Shown here: positions 11,801-21,513 of the stretch, in pieces | Numbering within the stretch: position 1 is the stretch's first letter | Layout of the letters: every line of letters begins with the position of its first letter | Source: Tethya wilhelma | Taxonomy: Eukaryota > Porifera > Demospongiae > Tethyida > Tethyidae | Length of the DNA: 64,000 nt | Direction of reading: 5' to 3' | Assembly: GCA_964030475.1 (NCBI GenBank) | Contig: CAXIPT010000003.1 | Location: forward strand, 4,604,631-4,668,630 | Translations under genes and position numbers: made by a program | The notes under the pieces: generated by a model | Database searches by the model: none | What the model was told of the DNA's origin: nothing | Seen by the model: the letters and a program-made list of their open reading frames with translations, nothing else

Positions 11801-13437
11801 TAAGCTCCTGATATCTGTGGTCTGACCCTCTAATGTTTTCAAAATATCTGCTTACAGGGGATTGAAAATGGTGTTGAAGATTCCATCAAGGAGTCTTGTC
11901 TCCACCTTCAAGAGAGTCTAGACGCCATCTTGAAACTGACCGGTCAACTCTGTCTTGCCAGAAGGGTACAAGACAAGCTCATCTTCAACAGGCTACATCC
12001 CTCGAGCTCCTCCCCTTCCAGTGATAGCACTCTTGACAAGTGGCAGATCAATGATGACTTCCTCTCATTACATGTAGGCAGTCACACCTAATGAATCTAT
12101 ACCCCTTCCTCAATCAACCTTAATGATTTTTTCCCCTCTACATTTTATATAGCCATATCAGAAGTCTGCAGCGTTATTCTACCAGGGTCACTGTGAGTGG
12201 TGCACACTGTCTCTTGAGTGGGCATCGTGTAAGATTCAAGATCACCTCACACAACTTGCTCAGGCTGAGCCAGGCTCTGATAGCTCACAAACAGTGAGTG
12301 TACACAGTGATAGAATGTACATGGCTTGCCGTTTTAAACCACTCTTGTTATGATTTTTTTCCCCCCGTAGCTTATGTCCGGGCTGGGGAAAGCAGTAGAG
12401 AGAATCATCTCCTCAGTACTAAAATTCCTCCAGAGACTGAGTGAAATACAGGTGTGTGTATTGGTGTAATAAGAAGGTTGTGTGTGTCTGTCTATGTGCA
12501 AACACTTCTGTTTTTCTTTCAGGTGAGCATTTGGAATGTCAACAGCTCCAGCATTGAAGAAGGTACCCTGCCCCTTACTCCCAACTTACATCACACAGTG
12601 GACATGCTGTTCAGGCTCCAACAAGTTCAGAGTACGATATCTTCCATCACTAAGAGAGTCTCCGTTCTACCATCAAACCTGGACCAACTCTCATCGTCTA
12701 ACGCTCAGGTTGCACACTCTTGTAATGAACTAGCTGCATCGGTGCTGGCCATCATTAAGAGTTCTTCTAGTGAATCTGTACAGGAGTTGTCACATGAAGT
12801 GCAAACTCTGTCTCATGAGGTAGCAAGAGCTGGTAAGAACTTGAATCATTTGATCAAGAAAGAACTAAAGGCCGCCTCAAAAGCAACTAACATAGCTCCT
12901 CATCGGATGACAAGCAGTGATGATAAAAAAGTCACAAAAAAGGAGTCCAAGTTGGAAATAGACAGCTGTAATGTCGCTGAACCTGTTGTGGTAGTGAATC
13001 AAGTGCAGCAAATTGAAAGTGAAACAGTAAAGAGCAATAAAGACTCAACTAATGATTCTAAAGCCCCAAAGAGTGGTTGGGATGAGTTGGCAACAACTGT
13101 ACCAGATACTCAAGAAGTGGTTAGCCACGAAAACACTGAATCTCACGGTAAGGTGGTTGATCAAGATGAAAAGTTGACAAGTGGGAAATTGTCTTCATCC
13201 TCTATACCCACAACGACTGAACAAGTCTCTCAATCAGCTTCTTACAGTGTCTCGCCGGCTAACTTTAAAACATCTGATCCAAAGAAATCTCAGGTGGAGA
13301 AGACATCTCTTGCTACTGGTCAGGTGCAATACATGCCAGACTCCCCTGAACACCCCTCTGCCCCAACACAACACACAGCTGTGGCATTGAATGGAGGAGT
13401 GGTGGATAGTGATGATGACGAGTCTTCTCTCATATAA
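5825..13437 (+). CDS. KIF14: Kinesin-3 family mitotic motor KIF14
   Basis: Twenty-three exons: 5825-6225, 6763-7014, 7090-7177, 7252-7344, 7409-7492, 7588-7695, 7772-8097, 8231-8304, 8371-8503, 8570-8633, 8725-8906, 8978-9086, 9158-9297, 9376-9523, 9767-10021, 10124-10261, 10351-10637, 10749-11122, 11467-11699, 11858-12073, 12153-12293, 12371-12451, 12523-13437. They sum to an exact frame of about 1613 residues, close to human KIF14. Order: a basic Ser/Thr-rich N-terminal extension (1-120); a motor domain from about 124 (VAVRVRPL) with P-loop GQTGSGKS near 210, switch [10 protein letters not shown] near 322 and switch [11 protein letters not shown] near 356; neck coiled coil; an FHA domain at about 560-690 ([51 protein letters not shown]); coiled coils; the DPSDMW motif seen in the KIF14 tail; and a long helical and acidic C-terminus. 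KIF14 binds PRC1 and citron kinase in cytokinesis. The motor lacks no key residue that I can see. Confidence 0.93.
11238..11327. mobile_element. Hairpin MITE with 9-bp target duplication, in KIF14 intron 18
   Basis: A 90-bp element begins TAGTCTCAATCCCAGGCTCT and ends with the matching inverse, GAGCCTGGGAACGAGGTTA. It is flanked on both sides by ACAGGAGTA (11229-11237 and 11328-11336), a perfect 9-bp direct repeat. The arms are imperfect (about 21 nt). The ends resemble the element at 18062. A 9-bp duplication is typical of Mutator-like elements, and the element is too short to be autonomous. Confidence 0.8.
11413..11453. repeat. (GTTT)n microsatellite in KIF14 intron 18
   Basis: About ten copies of GTTT lie just before the acceptor of KIF14 exon 19. 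The T-rich strand may serve as part of the polypyrimidine tract. Confidence 0.85.
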
Positions 13438-13794
13438 ATAGATCTATAATTATTTGTCCTATCTGTGTTCTGTGTTAATTTTTTTTTTTATAATAATTAT
13501 GGAAGTGCATATTGCATATTGAAGCACGGATATCCGGTATGATTCCAAGATATCGCAGGATCCATCAGGATAGACCCTCTTTTTTGTGCGCGCACTTGGA
13601 TGCTTGCTATTATTATATCTATAGATAATGACACTACGCACTTCCGGATCGAACCAATCATAGAAGAAGACTCCGGAATTTATCGGCCAATACACTTCCC
13701 GTATGCCCCCGCATGCGAACCAGGAAGGCCTTTTTTTGCTTATAAAAGCGCAACAATAACAATTATTGTTATAGTATCATTGTAGAAATTTAAT
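13438..13794. promoter_or_regulatory. Promoter region of the DED locus with TATA box
   Basis: This 357-bp stretch runs from the KIF14 stop to the DED start codon. A clear TATAAAAG box lies at 13741-13748, about 47 bp before the ATG, so the 5' UTR would be only about 20 nt. A near-perfect palindrome, taacaattattgtta, follows at about 13757. The strong TATA box stands out because the divergent housekeeping promoters in this window lack one, and it suggests inducible expression. Confidence 0.55.
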
Positions 13795-14934
13795 ATGTCG
13801 AGGAGATCGCGGGATCAAAGACTTTCAACGAGTGACGAGATTGCAATTGGCGTCACGATCAATGCTAGCGTGCAAGAATCCTTCACGAAGATTCTGAAAC
13901 AGTTAGCCGGTCAAATGTGGCAATCCACGTTACAAGAAACCCTGCAAGACGAGCACTTGCAGAAGACGCTTCTCTCCAGAGGGATCACAATACAGGACAT
14001 CATCAACTACGAGACTCTCTTCCAGACACTAGCCACCAGTGGGCTGATCACTCCAAATGATCTCTCTCTGCTCAAGTACATTCTCAATAAAGTAGATTCA
14101 CGCTCTGAGGCTCTGCTCTGGGCAATGTATGAAGCTGGATTTGGCCAGGCTGGATTGAACAAGGAAAAAAGAATCACCGATGCAACAATGGACACATCCG
14201 ATCGTATGAAATACAAGCATCTGATCAATTTTTCATGTTGTCATTCTCGTGGAAATCAGACAAAATTTAAGGAACTTTTACGCAACATTGGTCATCAAAT
14301 CAAGAGTGGAGAGGAACTGAGTGCTTTGAAGCTCCTCTGTAAGGATGCAATCTCAAGGACCCAACTGGAGACAGCTTCGAATGGCCTCGATCTGCTCACG
14401 GCACTGAGAAAACGGCACTGCATTACAGCAAACCACCCCGAATTCCTTTACTGCATTCTCCGAGACTGTGGCCGACACGACTTGTGCAGCTCTGTCGACA
14501 GATACGTCTACCTCTGCTTGAAGAAATCAAGTTCTGATATCAGTGTGGACCAAGCCCAATCTGCTTCAGCCACCAAACACCGTGAAGAGGAACAACCCAA
14601 AAAGGTCTTACACCACCAGGCATCCCAACCTAACTTCCCACCAGGACAAAACTACCTGTTTTGTCGATCGCTAAAGCTACTCGGGGAGAAACTCGGAAAG
14701 GAAGATTTGCAGAGTATGAAACTTGTCGCCAGCTCGTGGATTCCCGATTCAAAATTGGAAAATGCCAACAACATTTACGATCTGTTCATTTTGCTCGAAG
14801 AAAGAGGTCAACTGTCACCTCAAGATCTCTCGTTTCTCGAGCTACTTCTGGAGGACAAACTCCACTTGTTTCATCAGTTGTACGAGCTAGGCTTCGGACA
14901 ACAGAGAAGAAAACCTCATAAAGAAAAGCACTGA
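13795..14934 (+). CDS. Death-effector-domain protein, first reading frame (three DED-like modules)
   Basis: An intronless frame of 379 residues. Three helical modules can be seen: residues about 24-118 (ends MYEAGFGQ), about 150-245 (LLRNIGHQI, ELSALKLLC, GLDLLTALRKR, then GRHDLC), and about 285-370 (SLKLLGEKLG, IYDLFILLEERGQLSP, ends LYELGFGQ). The second module has the E/D plus RxDL charge signature of true death effector domains. The first and third lack RxDL and share a G-F-G-Q ending. DEDs pair with each other in apoptosis and inflammatory signalling complexes (FADD, caspase-8, PEA15). No caspase or other catalytic domain is present. The frame ends at TGA 14932-14934, and the next frame continues in exactly the same phase (see the following entry and the findings). 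I place it as a DED adaptor; no one-to-one vertebrate counterpart is claimed. Confidence 0.8.
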   Translation: MSRRSRDQRLSTSDEIAIGVTINASVQESFTKILKQLAGQMWQSTLQETLQDEHLQKTLLSRGITIQDIINYETLFQTLATSGLITPNDLSLLKYILNKVDSRSEALLWAMYEAGFGQAGLNKEKRITDATMDTSDRMKYKHLINFSCCHSRGNQTKFKELLRNIGHQIKSGEELSALKLLCKDAISRTQLETASNGLDLLTALRKRHCITANHPEFLYCILRDCGRHDLCSSVDRYVYLCLKKSSSDISVDQAQSASATKHREEEQPKKVLHHQASQPNFPPGQNYLFCRSLKLLGEKLGKEDLQSMKLVASSWIPDSKLENANNIYDLFILLEERGQLSPQDLSFLELLLEDKLHLFHQLYELGFGQQRRKPHKEKH

Positions 14935-14940
14935 CATCAA

Positions 14941-15855
14941 ATGAGTTTGCACGGTCCTTCGATGCACGTGCTGTTCACCAAAGATCCAGCACAGTCAGTG
15001 CTGAACCTCAAACGTCTACTGAAAACAATCGGGGTGCACCTCACATCCGAGAATATCAAAGACATCAAGTACCTCTGTCCAGATGATGTAAGTAGTCAAC
15101 TCGAAGAAATCGATTCAGGATTGGAACTGTTAGGAACTCTAGAAAAATGGGAAGAAATCACTCCCAGCAACGTGCAGTTCTTAATGGACGTCTTGGAAAG
15201 AATAGGGAGAAAAGATCTGTGTACAATTGTCAGACTCTATCAAAATTCAGTTCCTAAGCATCTCCAAGGAACAATGTGCAAGGGTGCCGATGCAAGTGAA
15301 AATGAAAACAAAAATGTTTTTGAGGATAGAGTGACTTTAAAAGAAGCTGACAGATCTCTGGAAGTCGAACTAGAGGATGATGATAAGAAGGTACTACAAG
15401 AGAGACATTTAGAACAGTGCAACAAGATGGAAGCATTGCAAGAGAAACTGTTAGAAATGGAAGAAATGTTGCAAATTGAGAGGGACAGGCACAAGAGAGA
15501 GATGGCAGAGACTTTGAGGGTGGAGAGAGAGAGTCATGAACAAGAATTGGCTAAAATTCTAAGAAGAGAGAAGGAGACTCACATCAGACAAATAGAGGAG
15601 GTGACTGAAAAGTTGAAGTTAAGTAGTCAAGAATGTGGTGAACTGCACAAGAAAAACGCAACACTCTACGAGCTATTACTGGAGAATAACAAGTCTGCAA
15701 CTCAAGTACAGAATGATATGCAAGTACTGCAGACAAAAGCAGAGTATCAGAGTTTAGAACTTAAGATGAAGCTTGAGCTTTGTAGCAGAGATCAGAAAAT
15801 TAATGAATTGAAGACTAAACTGGAAACAGTTATCCAACAGCTAGCAGTACAATAA
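14941..15855 (+). CDS. DED plus coiled-coil frame, downstream of the in-frame TGA
   Basis: A 304-residue frame that is in phase with the preceding one and separated from it only by TGA and two sense codons. Residues about 18-103 form a DED (LKRLLKTIGVHLTSENIKD, SGLELLGTLEKWEEITPSN, then GRKDLCTIV with the RxDL motif). Residues about 140-300 form a long charged coiled coil (KMEALQEKLLEMEEML, ERDRHKREMAETLRVERES). This DED is the RxDL-type partner that would complete an A-B-A-B series with the modules upstream. It may be the C-terminal half of one readthrough protein, a separate gene, or the result of a nonsense mutation. No promoter is evident immediately upstream. Confidence 0.75.
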   Translation: MSLHGPSMHVLFTKDPAQSVLNLKRLLKTIGVHLTSENIKDIKYLCPDDVSSQLEEIDSGLELLGTLEKWEEITPSNVQFLMDVLERIGRKDLCTIVRLYQNSVPKHLQGTMCKGADASENENKNVFEDRVTLKEADRSLEVELEDDDKKVLQERHLEQCNKMEALQEKLLEMEEMLQIERDRHKREMAETLRVERESHEQELAKILRREKETHIRQIEEVTEKLKLSSQECGELHKKNATLYELLLENNKSATQVQNDMQVLQTKAEYQSLELKMKLELCSRDQKINELKTKLETVIQQLAVQ

Positions 15856-16296
15856 TTAAAATTTGGCTATTTAATTGTATATGGTTCTGTATTATGTTGA
15901 TTCCCATTAGTTTTGTATTGTTGCTTCATCCCATGGGCCATAAATATTGCTGGACAAAATAAACAAACATTTCATGACGGTTAAATGACATGTATGTATC
16001 TCAAATAAGATCTAGAACCTGTTTAGTCTAAGTGTATGTAATCTAGACTCAGATCTTATTGTAATCACATGCATTGTACAATATTTCCAGAAATGACTGG
16101 AAAGGAACACAACAAAAGCCTAGAAACAACTTCCACAAGTCATAAACTCAGACATTAATTCTTACCAACAACTTCCTGTTGCTAAGGAACTGAAGCAGTA
16201 CAACCCACAGCACATGATTTGTACAAACAATTTTGTTATTTCCTTAACTAAAACCACAGCATTCTTACAAACATGTCAAGTAAATACCACACACTT
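15856..16296. other. 3' region between the DED locus and PIGC
   Basis: About 440 bp without a gene. An AATAAA hexamer near 15957 is a good polyadenylation signal for the DED transcript. The rest must hold the PIGC 3' UTR from the other strand. Confidence 0.5.
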
Positions 16297-17717
16297 TCAC
16301 AATGTGGGAAAGAGAATCAAGGTCACTAACTTTTTGAGGTGCTGAAGGCGATAGAGCCAGAGTGGGCAGAGGAAGGAGACAGCTGCTACAGCTAGCAGGT
16401 AGAACACTGCTCCAGTGAGTGTGATTGAGAGGAGGAGGGGGACAGTGAGAAGAACCAGGAGGAGAGTCATGAGAGGGAAGCTAGAAGGATAGCTAGACTG
16501 CATGCATGCAAGGATGCAAAAGGGTCAATAAAATTATTATGATACACAATGCATGTGAGCAATATGACATGCATAATACTACTGTACACTTGTATATTGC
16601 CTTTGTTTGTAAACTGGTGATACCTTGCAATGGAATCTGAACTCAGGAAAGAGAGCAAACATTTGCACTGCAAATGCCACTATGACAAATGCATGCAACG
16701 AGGAAGGCAGTCTGGAGGCCAGACACACTGAACCAAACACAGAAGCATTCAATGAAATAGCACTTGACACCCTAGTGGAAAAAAAACAAAAAAAAATTGC
16801 ATGATCTACCTTGGACCCCACACAATGTATCATTTTATACAAGTATTTCCAAGATATAGATATGCCTATCCCAAAACATAACAAGCACACTAATCTGTTG
16901 AGTATTTGATTTACAATAAGTGCCTAATTAGTACAAACCTATCATGTTATAATGGGAAATAACATATAATTTTATTATACTCCAAAAATAACTTCAATAT
17001 TTTCGGGTAACATTATTTATTTACTAATCGATTTAAACGAACAGAAACATGGTTTATGCATGCACATGACTGAGCATGCAATGATAGTAGTGTAACCAAT
17101 GTGTGTAGTCTCCCAGAAATCTAATAGTCTAGCTACATGCAGTGTACTTAGTGCCATCAAACACATTCAGCCATAAATGTAGTTGACTAAGACAGCAGGA
17201 ATGTGCAGATAGACAAGTCAGACCATTTCAGTTTTGGCTCATCCAGACTTGTCTACTGTATACCATACTATGACGCATGACTGTGTGGTTCTTTTCTTGT
17301 GGACCACAACAACCAAATACTACACCACAGCTCTCTGTACACGATGGCTTCACAACTACCAAACAAGACACTTCAGCAATTCTTACATGATGAGGAGGAA
17401 TCAGTTCCCATAAACTCTTATATAAACTTCCACACATAGACACAACATTGTACTTCAGCAGACAGAGAGAAAAGACTCCTGATTCGTCACATGCGGTGCT
17501 TCACGATGAAATTTAATACACCACTTGTGTTTTGAGAGGATACCCTATACGTAAATAAACAACTACACAGCTGCACTGTTTAGCCCCCAGAGCTGGAAAT
17601 AGTCCCTTTCAGATAATTTGATATTCTAAAATATTTCTATATATGATCTTAACATTTGACAATGCTGACAACTTGCATCCCCTTGCTACGAACTTGGTCA
17701 CATACACACACGCACAC

Positions 17718-17767
<50 letters not shown>

Positions 17768-18495
17768 ACACACACGCACACACAATGCTACAACACTCAC
17801 ATGGCTCCTTCGCTGCCGTAGTTATGTAAGATGAGATGAGCCAGCATCATACCAGCCTGAGAAATATATGTATGCGGAGGACAAGAAAATAAACTTTGAG
17901 CCATAGAAGTGTGTCAAAAGTGCTCCACACCCTTTTCAACAAATCCCATAAATGTACTTTATTCATGTACATCAACCTACATGCAAACACCACATGCCTA
18001 AGTGCGCGCCTGACTTGCATGTATCATTTCCAACACCCTTCCTATGGATGTGGTAATAGTGTAGCCTCGTTCCCAGGCTCCCTCCCACCGGAAATTATGG
18101 AAGTGCGCATAATTTCCGGTGGGAGGGAGCCTGGGAACGAGGCTAGTAATAGTGGTCCAGAAAATCTGGTGGGCAGAATCACAGATAATATAATATTATC
18201 TACAAGATGGAATACCACAATAATTTTTTCTTGGAAATAATTTAGGCTGCTGGCCATCTAGGTAGCTACACACAGAAAATAACCCTTTTCTTTGACTTTG
18301 GGATCTCTCTATTAAAAAGCCCAAGCCCAAAAGTCCAAGTACTACATATATGGGAAATAATATTATAAACACTTACTGTCATTGCCCACACCGTGTCTGT
18401 ACTGATGGCTTCTGTTAGCGTGTAGAGGACAGGGGAGACTCCAGACAAGAAGAGAACAAAGAGAACAGCAGGCTGCAGACAAGTGACTGTGAAGT
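16297..18495 (-). CDS. PIGC: GPI-GlcNAc transferase subunit C, 5' exons absent
   Basis: Four exons: 18495-18377, 17856-17801, 16771-16624, 16497-16297. They encode about 174 residues matching the C-terminal 60 percent of PIG-C: GVSPVLYTLTEAISTDTVWA, AHLILHNYGSEGAM, SVCLASRLPSSLHAFVIVAF and a last hydrophobic hairpin ending FLCPLWLYRLQHLKK. PIG-C is a multi-pass ER membrane subunit of the complex that starts GPI-anchor synthesis by moving GlcNAc to phosphatidylinositol. The first visible exon begins in mid-codon after a good TTTTCAG acceptor. The roughly 120 N-terminal residues, with the conserved HxRxY region, are not found upstream. The protein ends soon after LKK, so the usual acidic tail is replaced by LVTLILFPTL. 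Intron 1 carries a MITE (18062-18145). Confidence 0.85.
17701..17785. repeat. (CA)n microsatellite in PIGC intron 2
   Basis: A run of CA dinucleotides interrupted by CGCA and CTCA variants, immediately downstream (in gene sense) of the small PIGC exon 17856-17801. Confidence 0.9.
18062..18145. mobile_element. Perfect-hairpin MITE with 9-bp target duplication
   Basis: An 84-bp element: two 37-nt arms that are perfect reverse complements (starting TAGCCTCGTTCCCAGGCTCC) around a 10-nt loop, GGAAGTGCGC. The flanks carry GTAATAGTG on both sides, a perfect 9-bp target duplication. It lies in PIGC intron 1. The lack of any arm mismatch suggests a recent insertion. Confidence 0.9.
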
Positions 18496-19196
18496 CTGAA
18501 AAGTAATGACCCCAGGTAAACATCACATCAAAGCAAATGGGACACTGTGTAATTTGTATCATAATAAGAAGGGCCGTGGATTCATTGTAAAACTACAGCA
18601 AACAAACAGACAGAAATACTATGATTCCGTAATGAGTTTAGTGCATGATGTGTATGTGTTTTCAGGTTCCCATTATTAAGGTTCTGGGATACCCTTTGTA
18701 TTCAATAAACCAATTTTTTTCATAGTTCAAAACGGCGGAAATATGGTCATAAAATTTTTAACATCAAACATGAGTACATATAAGGCAGTTCACCTTTGTT
18801 TTACACTCATAAAGTGAGCAGAACCAATCTCAGTGTGAGTCAAAAACCAACAAACCTCACTCTATTTCCCAAGCAAGCAATTGATTTTTTTTAAACACTC
18901 TTCACTAGACCCTCACAATTACAGTTGTATTTCTGCATCTCTGCCTTGATTCACCCGATCCTACTGTTGCAGATAATTGAGGTCAAAAAATTGCTAAACT
19001 TTGAGCTCTTTGGCTTCAGTTGGCTAAACTTGTGCCAACAACCAAACTTGGCCTAGAGTAGCATAGAATCTAGCTGAACTGGTATGTAAAGTCTCAGCAC
19101 TGTGCAATGAGTAGTTTTGGTTAAATATACTGATTAATGTGCAGTGTGGTCTCGTGATTATTTTGCCTGTATCCCAGAACCTTACACACAATCTTA

Positions 19197-19250
19197 TAGT
19201 CTCGCGGGCCAGACGTTTCCCTCTCTCGGAACGTCTGGCCCACGAGACTA
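19197..19250. mobile_element. Short hairpin MITE with near-perfect 9-bp target duplication
   Basis: A 54-bp element with 21-nt inverted arms (TAGTCTCGCGGGCCAGACGT...) that differ by one base, and a 12-nt loop. The flanks are ACAATCTTA and ACATTCTTA, a 9-bp duplication with one mismatch. The TAGTCTC end matches the start of the element at 11238 and resembles that at 18062. Confidence 0.8.
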
Positions 19251-19419
19251 ACATTCTTATTGCATCATTATGCACAGATTCTATGCAAGGGTTATCATTA
19301 TGCCTTATTACCAACTAGTCTACTGTGCCATGGCTTGTGGTNACGTGCAGAGCATTTCGTTTTGTGGGTCTAGCTGTCTGTTTGATCCATCGAAATCTCA
19401 AGAAAGCAATAAAATTGAT

Positions 19420-20148
19420 GGTACTTACGTTATAAATCTGAATGATCTTGTAAAAAAATATTTTTTGTGCCCCAAAACATTGTGATTTTAGGCTTTTGTG
19501 AGCTTCGAGACCACGCCCATTGATTTGGTGTGCATTATCTAGAATTTGTGTTGAATGCAGCTTAGCTGCATGGCTGCTGTTGCTTTTGGTCAGTGGTACT
19601 TGGTAAGACAGACAACAGTTGGCCTGCAAGCACATTAATCCATAATCTGGCATGTATAGATTTTTTAGCTAGCTGCAAGCCACCAAGCACTTAGTGATAC
19701 TTCAGTCTCCAAGAGGGGGTTTCCATGGACAGACTCCATTCTTTTTGCTATTTTACCAACAGCTACCCGTACCATGCATGGGAAAGGTTCTTGGATTCTC
19801 CACTAGTTTTAGTGGGAAAGGTTCTTGGATTCTCCACTAGTTTTAGTGGGAAAGGTTCTTGAGTTCTCCAGTAGTTAAGCCTCGGCATGTGCGTAGCACG
19901 TGCAGAGGGTTACGGTAGTCGTTTTGTCTGTGTGTCTGTTACTAGATTATCTGAAGAATGGCAGCTCCATGGTACAAACAGAAGGTACTTACGTTCATGA
20001 ATCAGAATTATCTAAAAATTTGTTGTGTAGAATCTTGTAAAACGCTGTAGTTTCTGAGATTTGAGGCTTTTGTGCTTCCCAGAACGCTTAGCTTCGAAAC
20101 CGCACCCACGATCATGCCCCATGTAGTGTGCGTTATCTAGAATTACAG
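19420..20148. repeat. Two diverged copies of one dispersed repeat
   Basis: The segments 19420-19547 and 19984-20148 share GGTACTTACGTT, AGGCTTTTGTG, AGCTTCGA(A/G)ACC and TGTGC(A/G)TTATCTAGAATT in the same order and orientation, with indels between. They are about 560 bp apart. No open frame is shared, so this looks like an old non-coding repeat family. Confidence 0.65.
19782..19882. repeat. 34-bp tandem repeat, three copies
   Basis: The unit starts TGGGAAAGGTTCTTGGATTC and is repeated three times; the third copy has several changes. It lies between the two dispersed-repeat copies. Confidence 0.85.
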
Positions 20149-20364
20149 TTGGACCAGATACTGTGTGCCTATAGGTGATTATTTTCTAATACATTGACTC
20201 ATAGTACTCATACATGTAGCTATGATACACTGTTTTACACAGCATAATAATTATGCATACAAGTGCACTAGCTAATTGTCAATGAGTGTGCCGAGGCTTG
20301 TGCACCATCGGTGCTTTCATTGAAAAAGGTGAATCCTATAGCTATTGTGTGGTGTGCTTGACAG

Positions 20365-21475
20365 GTAAAGTGATGGACATTGATACCCTGAAGAGTCGGG
20401 TGGATAGAAGCTCTCTTCCTTCCGAGCAAGTGGCTACCACTAGAACTGGCATTAGAAATGTAAGATGGTTGCATGATGTGTGCTATATGTATACTGCTTG
20501 TGTGGTTGTTGATTATGTTGGATCAACTGCAGGTTCGAACTGCCTCCAAGAACCAATCGACAGAACTCTATTCTCCATTGAAAGAAGGAGAGGAGGCACA
20601 CTGGGAGGCAAGTAGAGAGTTCTTAGCAAATGAAATCTCCTGTAAATTTATATTATTTAGGTGGTAGAGAGACTGCTCTTTCTGTATGCAAAGACCAACA
20701 AAGGAATTGGCTATGTTCAGGTGAGAACAGTTGTTTAATGAGTTAGCTATTTAATTTTTTGCCAAATAGAAGTGATTGACAGCTGCAGCATGCCTGGTTC
20801 TCCCTATTATAATTTGCTTATTCAATTTCTCAGCTTGCTCCTTCTCCTTGCAGGGCATGAATGAGATTATTGGACCCATCTACTATGTATTTGCCCAGCA
20901 CCCAGATCCAAAATGGAAAGGTATATTGTTTCAAGAGATAGCTTACAATGGTTAGACACCACTCTTCCTCTTCCTGTGTAAATATAGCTCATGCAGAAGC
21001 CGATACCTTCTTCTGTTTCACAAACCTCATGACTGAAATTGGCGATAAGTTCACAAAGAAGCTGGACTTCTCTCAGGCTGGCATTGGTGAGTTCCTTGAG
21101 CACTTACTTACAATCCTCAGTGAGTGCACTTCACACTGAGTGATGTTCTGATAGGTGGAGCCATGAGCAAAATGATGACCTTGATAAAAGAAAAGGACCC
21201 TGTCCTACACAAACACATGGTATGGTCACAGTTGTCATGCAAACAATGTGGTATCATTAGTTATACTGTATTTATATCATGCACTATTTTGTGGTGGTTG
21301 TGTTGCATTAGGTGAAGCAAGGCATTGACCCAACCTTCTTTGGCTTTCGATGGATCACACTAATGCTTTCTCAAGAGTTTCTCCTACCTGGTATGTGACA
21401 TTCAGCCAGCAATGTTGAAGTAGTTGCATAATTGTTATACAAGTCTGTTGTTTTAATACTCTCTCTCTCTCTTTT

Positions 21476-21513
<38 letters not shown>

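Larger units (their letters stand above)
18496..20364. other. Repeat-rich block where PIGC and TBC1D13 5' exons should be
   Basis: About 1.9 kb with no convincing exon on either strand. It holds a hairpin MITE (19197-19250), a related repeat pair (about 19420-19547 and 19984-20148), a three-copy tandem repeat (about 19782-19882) and one ambiguous base at 19342. The two flanking genes point away from each other and both lack their first halves. Confidence 0.6.

Noticed and set aside
18266..18562. Possible PIGC start MIQITQCPICFDVMF...
   Set aside because: The segment before ACTTCACAG looks like intron ending in TTTTCAG and does not resemble the PIG-C N-terminus.
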